Source: Athalassotoga sp964433875
GTDB lineage: Bacteria; Thermotogota; Thermotogae; Mesoaciditogales; Mesoaciditogaceae
Direction: 5' to 3'
DNA: 61,470 nt
Assembly: GCA_964433875.1 (NCBI GenBank)
Contig: CAYSSO010000008.1
Coordinates: forward strand, 1-61,470
Position numbers and translations under genes: made by a program. A model generated the notes under the pieces. It saw nothing but the letters and a program-made list of their open reading frames with translations. It did no database searches and had not been told where the DNA came from. Below are positions 32,392 through 41,818 of this stretch, piece after piece (the first letter of the stretch is position 1; each line of letters starts with the position of its first letter).

Positions 32392-34077
32392 TCACCTGCC
32401 TTCTTTTAATCTCAAAACGAGTTCCTCGACGGAAAATGGCATCCCGTTGTATTTGAGAACTTTTTCATCAAAATCAATCCCTGTTTCTAATTTTAAGAGT
32501 TGTCCAAACTGTGAAGTGGCATTATTTTCAACGATTATTCTTTTCTTTGCCGACTCAAGGTATTTCTTTGCGTCGGGATGTATTGGATAGACCTGTTTGA
32601 AATAGAGAAAGGCCATCTTTTCGTCTCCCACATTTTCAATTGCTTCCTTTATCATTGGATAGGTAGATCCCCATCCGACAACGAGGGTGTTGTAATCTTT
32701 CGGTCCTATGAGTTCTGGAGAAATCAGTTCTGCCTTTATCGCATCGAATTTTTTGAGTCTTTTTTCAACCATTTTTACCCTTATGTCGAGATCTTCTGTT
32801 ATGTGCCCGCTCTCATCATGCTCATCGCTATCAACATCGACAAGCCCTTCTCCTCCGGGAATCCCACGCGGAGATATGCCATTCTCGACGAATTTGTATC
32901 TTTTATAATCCTTTGTCGTCTCGACGATGAATTTTTGAGGTTGTTCCTTGGGAAGTTCGAGGTTTGAGACGTTGTAGTAAGAATCCACAAGATACTGATC
33001 GCTTAAGATTATGACCGGTACCTGAAATTTATCAGCGAAGTAAAAGGCTTTTTGTGTAAGGTAAAAGGCATCCTCAAGCGTTCCTGGGGCGAGGAGAATC
33101 TTAGGAAATTCTCCGTGGCCAGAGTAAAGTGCAAAAAGCAAATCTCCCTGTTCTGTCCTTGTTGGCAATCCAGTCGCAGGAGCCGGCCTCTGTCCTAAGT
33201 TTACAACGAGAGGGCTTTCTATCATTCCGGCAAGGCTCATTCCCTCGACCATGAGAGCAAATCCTCCTCCTGCGGTTGTTACCATGGCACGGGATCCGGC
33301 ATACCATGCACCGATAGCCATGTTAACGGCACTTATTTCGTCTTCTGCCTGTTCTGCGACAATTCCAAATTCCTTCGCGTGTTCTGCAAGGAAAGTCAAA
33401 ATCCCAGTCGACGGTGTCATTGGATACGAAGATATGAAATTGCATCCTCCCGCTATCGCTCCGAGTCCTATCGCGCTTGCGCCATCGAGCAAAAGATCAT
33501 CTTTAACATCTGGATCTTTCTTTATTTTTACTCTTATCTTTCCATCTTTTACAAGTCCTTCACCGATTTCGAAACCTCTTTTTGCCGCCTCCACATTTTT
33601 GTCTACTATATCCTTCCCCTTTCTTGCGAAAAATTCTTCAAGGTATTTCTCAAGGGTTTTAAAATCAACGCCAATCACGGCAGAAAGAGTTCCAACGGCC
33701 ACGGTATTCGAGAATATCTTGTCTCCTATTTCTGTTGCGATCTTTGTAAAGGGAACTTCTATGAATTTGTAACCATCGTCTACATTCGCCGCCTCGCCGA
33801 GTATGATCGTATGATCGTCCACCCTATTCTTAAGGTGCTGGACGGCGCCTTTTTTAAGAGTTACAAGGATATCTATCCTATTCACAAAGGCTTTTACATT
33901 TTTTGAAGAAACCCTTATTTCAGTCGAATTGAATCCACCCCTGACTCTCGACATATATTCTTTTGTGGCGTAAACATTGAACCCGTCAAATTTTAAAACC
34001 CTTGTCAAAAATCTCTCGACAGTCTGGATTCCCTGCCCCGCTTCTCCGCACAGCACAATTGACAGATCATCTTTCAT
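32392..34077 (-). CDS. korA: 2-oxoacid:ferredoxin oxidoreductase, alpha subunit with fused gamma domain
   Basis: 561 residues. The first about 180 residues are the gamma domain (CGEAGQGIQTVERFL, YMSRVRGGFNSTEIRV). The rest is the alpha/pyrimidine-binding part (GASAIGLGAIAGGCNFISSY, SYPMTPSTG, EQAEDEISAVNMAIGAWYAG, PLVVNLGQRPAPATGLPT). A gamma-alpha fusion is the common KorA form. Works with KorB; the small ferredoxin-like delta subunit expected for some types is not next to it but may be the gene at 58296-58514, first in the same cluster. Exact substrate uncertain. Confidence 0.9.
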   Translation of the reverse strand: MKDDLSIVLCGEAGQGIQTVERFLTRVLKFDGFNVYATKEYMSRVRGGFNSTEIRVSSKNVKAFVNRIDILVTLKKGAVQHLKNRVDDHTIILGEAANVDDGYKFIEVPFTKIATEIGDKIFSNTVAVGTLSAVIGVDFKTLEKYLEEFFARKGKDIVDKNVEAAKRGFEIGEGLVKDGKIRVKIKKDPDVKDDLLLDGASAIGLGAIAGGCNFISSYPMTPSTGILTFLAEHAKEFGIVAEQAEDEISAVNMAIGAWYAGSRAMVTTAGGGFALMVEGMSLAGMIESPLVVNLGQRPAPATGLPTRTEQGDLLFALYSGHGEFPKILLAPGTLEDAFYLTQKAFYFADKFQVPVIILSDQYLVDSYYNVSNLELPKEQPQKFIVETTKDYKRYKFVENGISPRGIPGGEGLVDVDSDEHDESGHITEDLDIRVKMVEKRLKKFDAIKAELISPELIGPKDYNTLVVGWGSTYPMIKEAIENVGDEKMAFLYFKQVYPIHPDAKKYLESAKKRIIVENNATSQFGQLLKLETGIDFDEKVLKYNGMPFSVEELVLRLKEGR

Positions 34078-34098
34078 TCAACTACCTCCTTTCAGTAT

Positions 34099-34809
34099 CT
34101 AACCTCCCAAGAAATTTCTTACCACATTTTCATCTCTTAAAACATTTTCAGGAAGACCGTGAGAAAGTATTTTTCCTTTGTGGATGACGTAGAGTTCGTC
34201 TACGATCTCAACGATTCTTTCTACCGAATGATCTGTTATTATTATTCCAAGACCATTTTCTTTCAATTCGCGCACGATCTTCTGTATCTCTTTGACCGTC
34301 ATTGGATCGATCCCGCCAAAAGGTTCATCGAGAAGCAAAAAGGATGGAGATAAGGTCATCATTCTTGCTATCTCAAGCCTTCTCTTTTCTCCTCCAGAAA
34401 GAGAGTCAGCCCTTTGTCTCGACATAGAAATGAGCCCAAAACGCGTAAGGAGATATTTTATTTTTACATCTATTTCATTTTTTGAATGGTTGAAATTTTC
34501 AAGCACAAGCCTTAAATTGTCTTCTACAGAAAGGCCTGCGAAGATGGATGGTTCCTGTGCGAGATAGGTTATACCATTTCTCGCCCTAAGGTAGACTGGC
34601 ATATTAGTTATTTCGACCGTATCTTTGAATATGTGACCAGAATCCGGTATTGTAAGTCCAAGTATCATGTTGAAGACCGTCGTCTTTCCGGCTCCGTTTG
34701 GCCCGAGAATTCCCACGACCTGACCGCTGTCTATCGAAAGAGAGACATCATCGACGGCTAATTTCTTACCGAATCTTTTTCTTAACTTGTAACACAAAAG
34801 TTTACTCAT
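34099..34809 (-). CDS. lptB: LPS export-type ABC ATPase LptB
   Basis: 236 residues. Walker A GPNGAGKTT, the LptB-type GITYLAQEPSIF Q-loop, signature LSGGEKRRLE, Walker B FLLLDEPFGGIDP, switch ITDHSVERI. LptB drives transfer of lipopolysaccharide-like lipids to the outer membrane. Lacking clear LPS, Thermotogota may use it for another outer-envelope lipid or glycan. No lptF/G/A/C gene is adjacent; upstream is the division penicillin-binding protein. Confidence 0.88.
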   Translation of the reverse strand: MSKLLCYKLRKRFGKKLAVDDVSLSIDSGQVVGILGPNGAGKTTVFNMILGLTIPDSGHIFKDTVEITNMPVYLRARNGITYLAQEPSIFAGLSVEDNLRLVLENFNHSKNEIDVKIKYLLTRFGLISMSRQRADSLSGGEKRRLEIARMMTLSPSFLLLDEPFGGIDPMTVKEIQKIVRELKENGLGIIITDHSVERIVEIVDELYVIHKGKILSHGLPENVLRDENVVRNFLGG

Positions 34810-34819
34810 CTTTCACCTC

Positions 34820-36643
34820 TTAAAATGAAGGGCCCAAAGTCAAAATCACATTCTTTACTTTGCTTAAAGGCGTGTCCGGTGATGGAGATTGACTTACGAC
34901 TACACCATTACCGCTGAATGAAATTTCCGACGCGGGAATTGAGAGTTCTCTAAGAAGGTAAAGACTCTCGTTAAGCGTAAGTCCCTTTAGGTTGGGCATC
35001 GAAAAGGAAGAAAATTGATGATTCTGATCATTTTGAAGGTATCCCATTTTTATTATATATTCGCCTACTTTGTGAAAGACCGGAGCCGCAACGTCTTCAC
35101 CGTAATAAAGACCCTTTGAAGGTTGATCGACCATTACAAGAATTGAGTATTGCGGATCGTCTGCCGGGAAAAAGCCGTAAAAGATAGAAAAATAAGGGCC
35201 CTTTGTTGAAACCTTTCCGTCGACTGATTTTTCAGCAGTTCCCGTTTTACCGCCAACAAGGACACCGGGTAATTGGGCCGGAATTCCCGTTCCCTTCTTC
35301 ACAACGTCTACCATGAAACTTCTGACTATTCGGGTAACTTCTGAATTGAAGATCTGCGTTGCTTGGGGTGTGTACATAGCAACGATGCTACCAGAAGGAG
35401 TTATTATTTCTTTCATGACATGTGGCCTTATGATATATCCACCATTTGCCACTGCGTTAAGGGCCGTTACAAGTTGGACACCGGTAACCGCTATACTTTG
35501 GCCTATCGCCATTTCCTGTCCACCAATTCCATACCACTGAGATGGAGGCGTCAAAAATCCATCGACCTCTCCTGGCAGATCTATTCCGGTTTTATGACCG
35601 AAGCCAAATCTCAAAAACCAGTTGTAATAATTGGTATCGCCTACGGTTCTTATGAAATCAGTTGCTATCTTCATCTCCGCAACGTCTGAAGAATATACCA
35701 AAGCATCTCTCAGATCAATTGGCCACGGATGGACCTCAGCGTCCTTTATTACAAGCGGAATATTCGGATCTGGAATGTAATAAGGCCCGGTAAACGTTGA
35801 ATTCACGTTAACGATGCCTTCTTGCAAAGCGGCACAAAAGATAAGGGGTTTTATAGATGAACCCGGCTCAAAAACATTCATGACCGGAGCATTCCAGTCC
35901 CACGTTGTCGCCATGGCAATTATAGCGCCTGTCTTAGGATCTGAAACTATGACTTCTCCGCCACTTGCAGCATTCGTTTTGACAGCGTATTCTATTGCCT
36001 GCTTTGCAAAGGCTTGTATGGAAGGATCTATCGTTGTTACGATCGTGTCCCCACCGATGGGCTGGACGAGTTTTTTTATTCCAGAGGTCAAAGCGTAAGG
36101 TCCGAGCGCATTGTAGACGAGTTCACCATTTTTGACGGGTTTGACGTACTTGTCATATTCACCCTGAATGGCTCTTGCTATTATCTCAAGAGACGTCGCA
36201 ACCTTTGTCTGGACATAGACCCGCTGAATGTTCAAAAAACTCTTAAGATCGGATGGAAGATTGTTTACCATTTGCTCATTGACAAGGCCTATTTCAATTC
36301 CACCCTTTCCTGATTTTAGAATAGAAGAAATAGTTTTTGAATTCGGATCTTTTCCAAAATAATCTAGTACCTGTATTACTCTATCAGGATACTTCCATCC
36401 TTCTATTGAAGAAAGCGTCTTCGCGTAACCAACATCTATGTAAACATCGTAAGAGAGTGTGTTTTGTAAAATAGGCTGATCATTCACTCCAACGATATTA
36501 CCGTATGGCGCGGGAAGGGTGAGAGATGCAGGAGGAATGTAAACTCTTTGAAAATCCGCAACAACAATTATGCCTCTTACGATGTAAAAAAGGAAGGCAG
36601 AAAATAAAATTATGAGAACAAAACGTATTTTCCAGTCATTCAT
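34820..36643 (-). CDS. ftsI: Penicillin-binding protein (FtsI type) with C-terminal PASTA domain
   Basis: 607 residues. One N-terminal membrane helix, a dimerisation-type domain, then a transpeptidase with active-site SxxK motif in EPGSSIKPLIF and KTGTAEKS as the KTG motif. The SxN position reads SSD (YSSDVAEM), Asp in place of Asn. A PASTA domain (about 545-607, MPNLKGLTLNESLYLLRELS) binds peptidoglycan or muropeptides. It cross-links peptidoglycan at the division septum. The rsmH-ftsL-ftsI order is the start of a classic division and wall cluster, but mra and mur genes do not follow here. Confidence 0.9.
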   Translation of the reverse strand: MNDWKIRFVLIILFSAFLFYIVRGIIVVADFQRVYIPPASLTLPAPYGNIVGVNDQPILQNTLSYDVYIDVGYAKTLSSIEGWKYPDRVIQVLDYFGKDPNSKTISSILKSGKGGIEIGLVNEQMVNNLPSDLKSFLNIQRVYVQTKVATSLEIIARAIQGEYDKYVKPVKNGELVYNALGPYALTSGIKKLVQPIGGDTIVTTIDPSIQAFAKQAIEYAVKTNAASGGEVIVSDPKTGAIIAMATTWDWNAPVMNVFEPGSSIKPLIFCAALQEGIVNVNSTFTGPYYIPDPNIPLVIKDAEVHPWPIDLRDALVYSSDVAEMKIATDFIRTVGDTNYYNWFLRFGFGHKTGIDLPGEVDGFLTPPSQWYGIGGQEMAIGQSIAVTGVQLVTALNAVANGGYIIRPHVMKEIITPSGSIVAMYTPQATQIFNSEVTRIVRSFMVDVVKKGTGIPAQLPGVLVGGKTGTAEKSVDGKVSTKGPYFSIFYGFFPADDPQYSILVMVDQPSKGLYYGEDVAAPVFHKVGEYIIKMGYLQNDQNHQFSSFSMPNLKGLTLNESLYLLRELSIPASEISFSGNGVVVSQSPSPDTPLSKVKNVILTLGPSF

Positions 36644-36646
36644 CTT

Positions 36647-37021
36647 TTATTGACCAGTAAGTCGCGCAGCCTGTTTTGCATCTCCTTTTATGGCTGGATT
36701 TGCCCCTCTTACGAAGAAGATCTGATCTCCTTCTTTAAAAGTTACGGCACTCGGGAATTTTTCCTGAAGGTAGACATTCATTTCAGTTTGTTGATTCAAG
36801 ATTTGTGATTTCATGACATTGATTTCGTACGTCATGTTAGTTATCTGCGAATTGTATTTCACGGTTTGGATGTTCAAAAGTAATGGAAGAGAGAGAACCG
36901 CAAAAACACCTATTCCTATTGCCAAGGAACGTATTACTCCTATTCCTTCAACCTTTGTTTCAACCTGGGCACCTTCTTGAACTACAACATGACGTACTCT
37001 TACATCTTCCACAAATCTCAC
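36647..37021 (-). CDS. ftsL: FtsL-like cell-division protein
   Basis: 124 residues: short cytoplasmic N-terminus, one membrane helix (SLAIGIGVFAVLSLPLLL), then a coiled coil (TNMTYEINVMKSQILNQQTEM). The family is poorly conserved, so the call rests on topology, size and position between rsmH and ftsI. The start overlaps the rsmH stop by 4 bases. Confidence 0.75.
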   Translation of the reverse strand: MRFVEDVRVRHVVVQEGAQVETKVEGIGVIRSLAIGIGVFAVLSLPLLLNIQTVKYNSQITNMTYEINVMKSQILNQQTEMNVYLQEKFPSAVTFKEGDQIFFVRGANPAIKGDAKQAARLTGQ

Positions 37022-37887
37022 ACCCTTTCACCAATTCTTAATTTTGCGCTTCTTGATCTCGAATTCATTCTGATCTCATCGTTATTTGGAACAATTGGCT
37101 TTTTTGTGATAATCATGAAACCTTCTTTCAGACCATACTTTACAATACGATCTTCAAGAGAATGAAAAGAAATAACACCGATTCTTCCGCCCTTTTCAAG
37201 TCTCTTTTTTGATATCTCTATTAGTTTAGAAAGATTTTCAAGTTCCTCATTCACTTCTATCCTTATTGCCTGAAAGACACGAGTTACTATCTTTTTCCAG
37301 TCTTTTTTGGCATAGGGAGGAAGAGAAGAGAAGATCGCCTTAACTAACTCGTCAGTACTTTTTATTGGCCTTTTTTCAATTATACTACTTGTGATTCTTC
37401 TTGCAAAACGTTCTTCAGAATAATCGTGGATCACCCTCTCGAGTTTTTCGACATCATAATAATTTACGACATCGTAGGCGTTCTTTGCATTCAGCCCCAT
37501 TCGCATATCGAGAGGTCCGTTTTTCTTGAAAGAAAAACCTCTGTTGTCTGAGTCTATTTGAAATGAAGAAAGGCCAAGATCGGCCAAGATACCATTTACC
37601 TTTTCCACTCCAAGATCATCGAGTAATCTGTCAAGATCGGAAAAATTCATTTGGAATAATCTTGCCCTCTGGCCAAATTTAGAAAGCCTCTCTCTTGCTA
37701 TCTCTAAAGCCACGGGATCCCTGTCTATTCCTATTAAAGATATATTATCATATTTTTCGAGTAAACCTTCACTGTGGCCACCACCGCCAACTGTGCAATC
37801 GACAAGAATCCCGCCATTTTTTAGATTTTCAAAACCTTCTATGACTTCTTTTAAAAGTACACTTGTGTGTTGCCCTAATTGTACCAC
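37018..37887 (-). CDS. rsmH: 16S rRNA (cytosine-N4)-methyltransferase RsmH
   Basis: 289 residues. N-terminal HTSVLLKEV and the SAM-binding DCTVGGGGHSEGLL, followed by GIDRD, ILADLGLSSFQID, GPLDMRMG and SFHSLEDRIVK, all RsmH signatures. It methylates C1402 in the decoding centre. First gene of the rsmH-ftsL-ftsI set; begins 2 bases after the bamA stop. Confidence 0.96.
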   Translation of the reverse strand: MVQLGQHTSVLLKEVIEGFENLKNGGILVDCTVGGGGHSEGLLEKYDNISLIGIDRDPVALEIARERLSKFGQRARLFQMNFSDLDRLLDDLGVEKVNGILADLGLSSFQIDSDNRGFSFKKNGPLDMRMGLNAKNAYDVVNYYDVEKLERVIHDYSEERFARRITSSIIEKRPIKSTDELVKAIFSSLPPYAKKDWKKIVTRVFQAIRIEVNEELENLSKLIEISKKRLEKGGRIGVISFHSLEDRIVKYGLKEGFMIITKKPIVPNNDEIRMNSRSRSAKLRIGERV

Positions 37888-37889
37888 TT

Positions 37890-40178
37890 TTAAAACATCT
37901 CTCCAATACCGAATGAAACTCCAGAATATTGAAGATTCCCATTTACCACTTTGTACGGAAAATCAAATCTCAAAACGCCTAAATAAGGTATTTCGAAATT
38001 TATTCCAACTCCTATTGAGTTCATGAATTGATTGTTTATCATTCCGTAAGTCATGAGTTGATTCCCAGCGCCCCCAAAGTCGTAAAAGGCTGTGAGCATT
38101 ATCGGGACATCTTGAGAGTTTACAACGTATCTTAACTCTAAGTTGGAAACGAATTCCTGAAGGCCGCCTTCCTGATTCCATCCCCGCACTGTCGTCGGCC
38201 CTCCAACGTAAAAGTCCTGGCCATATCCGTCTCCAACGAGAATTCTTCCTGCTACGGCAAAATCGTTGAAGATCGGAAGATACCCTGAAAGGCTTAAATA
38301 CCCTTGAAGGTAATTTTCCTGTCCGCCAAAGCCTGCATAGGAAATATTCGCTCCAAACTTTATTCCCTGCGTTGTTAGAAGCGTATCATTTACATTTGAG
38401 TAGTTGTAAGATAATGAGATAGATCTACAGGTACCACTTGCAGCGCCCATCAAAGAAGAAGAGATCGGTGTTGAGCCCTGGCTTTTGTTGAAAAAGTAGA
38501 AATTCCCTCCTATGTTATAAGAGGTATAGACATCTGGCTGATAACCGATACTCGCAGAGACACCGTATTCGGTTTCGTTGTAATACAATGTCTGACCATT
38601 TTCTACGACAAAAGGCTGGAGCGTGTTGTAATATATGCTTGATGTGAAGTTCATCGGTAAATTCAAAGGAAAGATTATTCCGTATGTTATGTTAGCCGTT
38701 GGGTTTACACCAAGCGTAACCTGCCCTGAGAGCGTGTCTCCTATGCCGCTGAGATTTACGATACTTATATTTCCACTTCCTGTTATTCCGCTGTACCACG
38801 GCTGCCCCTGACCGGGCTGGCCTATCGACAGGGAGGCGCCTATCTGTCTCGGTTTGTCATTTTCGGTCACCTTTACAACTATATTGACCGCCGTTGAATC
38901 TGTCGATGGAAGGGTCGGTATTATTGAAACACTGGAGAAAAACTGTGTGTTTTTCAAATTGTTATAACTTTGAATTAAGCTTTGCGTTGTGAGAGGCTCT
39001 CCTGTACTAAAGGCGAGTTCACGCTGTATAAGATACGTTTTCGTTTTTGTGTTGCCGGTTATCTCTATTTGACCTATATGCCTTTCGATGACTTTGTATT
39101 CCAAAAATCCACCGCTCATACTTTGAAACTTGTGATATACAACCTCGGCCGAAGTTAAAAGGTAGCCTTTCTTTTCGTAATATTCCCTTATTTTTGCAAG
39201 TTGGTAAAGTTGGACGAAGTTGTTTGTCGTTGAAGGTGCGGTTATGCCTGCATATTCGGCCAATTTTGATGGATTTACCTCTGTCACGCCGGTAAAGTAG
39301 TACCCATCTACGGGCATTCCAGATTTGATAACGTGTGCAAGTTTCGCGTTCACGACGAGATCGACGGCCGGGGATTTGAATGAAGAGGCCACATTTGTGG
39401 GAGTTGAAAAATTAAGGGTTGTGTCCATCGAAAAGTAGCCCATCTGAAAGAGTTTGGATTGAAAATCCTGAACTGTTGATATTTTAAGGTACGCATCATT
39501 CGGATTTGCAAACAATTTCTGGATTGGATTCATATTTTCGTATTCCTTCATCGTGAAGAGGCCGGTTGCCTTGATGATATCTTCAGGAGTAAGCGTACCG
39601 TAATCGCCTGTTAATTTCAAATTCCATATTGCGTATTCATTTACCGTTATGACTAACTTCCCGTCCGGTACTATAATCGAGTTCCCACTCTGGACTATAT
39701 TGGTCTGTATGCCTATTATATTGGCAAGATATCCAGCGCTTGTGTAAAGATTCATTATATTTTGAAATGAATTTTTAAGACTTACGAGGTTTAACACCTC
39801 TCCTGTTTTAACCGTTATGGCGCTCTTTATCTTATCTATACCTACAAGATCGGGGCCATTCACATTCACATCGACAGATTTTATGACGGGGTTTTCAACG
39901 ACGACTATTACAAGGCCAGGTCCTATCGGAGAGTACTCTATCTTTGGTTCTATGTAAGAAAAATACCCTGTCTCGTAAAGTGATTGAAGCGCTTGATAAA
40001 GAGCATTCGTGTTGAGAGGCTGGCCGATCTTTACCACATTGGATAATTTCGAAGTTATTATAGAGGTCGCAAGGCTCGTGTTGCCCTCGATCTTTAAAAA
40101 TGAGATCGTCTGGCTCTGGGAAAATGAAACCATCGTTATGGAAATCATCAATACCAACAAAATAATGTATTTTTTCAT
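37890..40178 (-). CDS. bamA: BamA/Omp85 outer-membrane assembly protein
   Basis: 762 residues. Signal peptide (about 1-20), then POTRA-like domains (ISFLKIEGNTSLATSII, LYETGYFSYIEPKIE, GQIEITGNTKTKTYLIQRELAFSTGEPL) up to about residue 430, then a C-terminal 16-strand beta barrel with GYGQDFYVGGPTTVRGW and the end strand FGIGEMF. BamA folds beta-barrel proteins into the outer membrane, so the cell has an outer sheath or 'toga' with barrel proteins. AGGAGG upstream of the ATG. Confidence 0.93.
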   Translation of the reverse strand: MKKYIILLVLMISITMVSFSQSQTISFLKIEGNTSLATSIITSKLSNVVKIGQPLNTNALYQALQSLYETGYFSYIEPKIEYSPIGPGLVIVVVENPVIKSVDVNVNGPDLVGIDKIKSAITVKTGEVLNLVSLKNSFQNIMNLYTSAGYLANIIGIQTNIVQSGNSIIVPDGKLVITVNEYAIWNLKLTGDYGTLTPEDIIKATGLFTMKEYENMNPIQKLFANPNDAYLKISTVQDFQSKLFQMGYFSMDTTLNFSTPTNVASSFKSPAVDLVVNAKLAHVIKSGMPVDGYYFTGVTEVNPSKLAEYAGITAPSTTNNFVQLYQLAKIREYYEKKGYLLTSAEVVYHKFQSMSGGFLEYKVIERHIGQIEITGNTKTKTYLIQRELAFSTGEPLTTQSLIQSYNNLKNTQFFSSVSIIPTLPSTDSTAVNIVVKVTENDKPRQIGASLSIGQPGQGQPWYSGITGSGNISIVNLSGIGDTLSGQVTLGVNPTANITYGIIFPLNLPMNFTSSIYYNTLQPFVVENGQTLYYNETEYGVSASIGYQPDVYTSYNIGGNFYFFNKSQGSTPISSSLMGAASGTCRSISLSYNYSNVNDTLLTTQGIKFGANISYAGFGGQENYLQGYLSLSGYLPIFNDFAVAGRILVGDGYGQDFYVGGPTTVRGWNQEGGLQEFVSNLELRYVVNSQDVPIMLTAFYDFGGAGNQLMTYGMINNQFMNSIGVGINFEIPYLGVLRFDFPYKVVNGNLQYSGVSFGIGEMF

Positions 40179-40189
40179 TGCTCAACCTC

Positions 40190-41818
40190 CTACATTTCTT
40201 CCGGAGCACTTACGCCGATGAGAGAAAGCGTAGTTTCAAGCACATTTTTGACCGCAAAGGAAAGTTTAAGGCGATCTCGAGAAATTTCTAAATTTTCTGG
40301 ATCGACAATTCTGTGATCCGTGTAATACGCATGAAATTTCTCGGAAAGTGAATAAGCGTAATTGCATAACTTTTGTGGTTTTTTCTGATCGACGGCGTTT
40401 AATATGACATCCGGAAATTCATCTAACTCTCTTACGAGATCTCTTTCCGCTTTTGATATGCTCTTTAGAGACGCGTCTTCGAAGGTGATCTTTTTTTCTA
40501 CGGCATTTTTCAAAAGGCTCGATATCCTTGCATGTGCATATTGAACGTAATAGACGGGATTGTCCATTTTCTTCGATTTTGCAAGTTCAACATCGAAAAC
40601 AAGCGTCGTATCCGGATCTATCATAGCGAAGAAATATCTCGTCGCATCCACGCCGACGGCATCTATTAGATCCTCGAGAGTTACGAATTCGCCATGCCTT
40701 TTCGACATTCTAACTATCTCCTCGCCGCTTTTAAGAGTTACAAACTGATGAAGAATCACGTTGAAGAATCCTTCAGGTATGCCAAGCGCCTTCGACGCGG
40801 CTTCCATTCTTGGGATATACCCGTGATGATCTGCACCCCAGATATAATAAACCTTGTCAAAGCCTCGCCTATACTTGTTGAGCATGTATGCGATATCAGA
40901 AAAGAAATACGTTGGATCTCCATTTTTTCTTATTATCACCCTGTCTTCCTCAGAAGGCAGGATTTTCGAGACGGCAAACCAGACAGATCCTTCCTTCTCG
41001 TATATGTACCCTTTGTTCCTTAAAATCTCGAGCGCTTCATTCGTAAGACCTGACGAATAAAGAGTTTGCTCGCTGAAATAATTGTCAAATGGCACATTCA
41101 ATTTTGAAAGGGTATTTTTTATCCATTCGAAAATTTTCGAAGTCGAATATGACGAAAAGAATGATTGCACTTCATCATTCCACACATTTACATATTTGTC
41201 GCCGTACTTGTCAGATATCTCTTTTGCTATCTCTATAAGGTACGAGGCGACGTAATCATCTTCTCCAAATTCAAAATGTTTTCCATAAAGTTCATTGTAC
41301 CTTATCCATGTCGAGTGACCAAGCATCTTGATTTGACGGCCGGCATCGTTGAAATAATATTCCCTTGTTACTTTGTTTCCAACGGCCTCATTGAGTCTCG
41401 AAAGAATATCTCCGATTATCGCCTGACGGCCATGGCCGACGGTTAAAGGACCGGTTGGGTTTGCGCTAACGAACTCGAATTGAACCTTTTGTGAACTGAC
41501 CTTTGGAATTTCAACCTTTCTGAAATATCTTTCAACGATCTTTGCGTACAGAACTGGCGAAAGTTCGAAATTTATGAATCCCGGTCCGGCGATTTCAATC
41601 TTTTTGAAATCCGGGTCGACTTTGAAAGATTCGGTAAGTTTATTTGCTATGGACAGAGGAGAGATTTTTAGAGACTTCGCACTTATCATTGCCACATTCG
41701 TTGAATAATCACCGAAATTCTGTGGGGGTATTTCTATCACGAAATCAGGCGGATTTGTTTTAAAGATATCCGAAAAATTCTTTACTATTTTTTCTCTTAT
41801 AAGATTTTTAAGATACAA
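40190..41818 (-). CDS. argS: Arginyl-tRNA synthetase
   Basis: 542 residues, class I. The N-terminal additional domain precedes the HIGH-like motif (SANPTGPLTVGHGRQAIIGD); the KMSKS-like motif is VRMSKRHGEF; the C-terminal anticodon-binding region has YYVQYAHAR and FHAYYTDHRI, typical of ArgS. It charges tRNA-Arg. ATG follows the uvrA stop... more exactly argS lies directly after uvrA, with its own upstream neighbour uvrA ending in ATTAGCATCCC-type sequence on the plus strand and no gap between stop and start. Confidence 0.96.
   Translation of the reverse strand: MYLKNLIREKIVKNFSDIFKTNPPDFVIEIPPQNFGDYSTNVAMISAKSLKISPLSIANKLTESFKVDPDFKKIEIAGPGFINFELSPVLYAKIVERYFRKVEIPKVSSQKVQFEFVSANPTGPLTVGHGRQAIIGDILSRLNEAVGNKVTREYYFNDAGRQIKMLGHSTWIRYNELYGKHFEFGEDDYVASYLIEIAKEISDKYGDKYVNVWNDEVQSFFSSYSTSKIFEWIKNTLSKLNVPFDNYFSEQTLYSSGLTNEALEILRNKGYIYEKEGSVWFAVSKILPSEEDRVIIRKNGDPTYFFSDIAYMLNKYRRGFDKVYYIWGADHHGYIPRMEAASKALGIPEGFFNVILHQFVTLKSGEEIVRMSKRHGEFVTLEDLIDAVGVDATRYFFAMIDPDTTLVFDVELAKSKKMDNPVYYVQYAHARISSLLKNAVEKKITFEDASLKSISKAERDLVRELDEFPDVILNAVDQKKPQKLCNYAYSLSEKFHAYYTDHRIVDPENLEISRDRLKLSFAVKNVLETTLSLIGVSAPEEM

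Noticed and set aside
33251..33906. Overlapping plus-strand open frames of about 175 codons
   Set aside because: Antisense to korA with low-complexity composition; no start signals.
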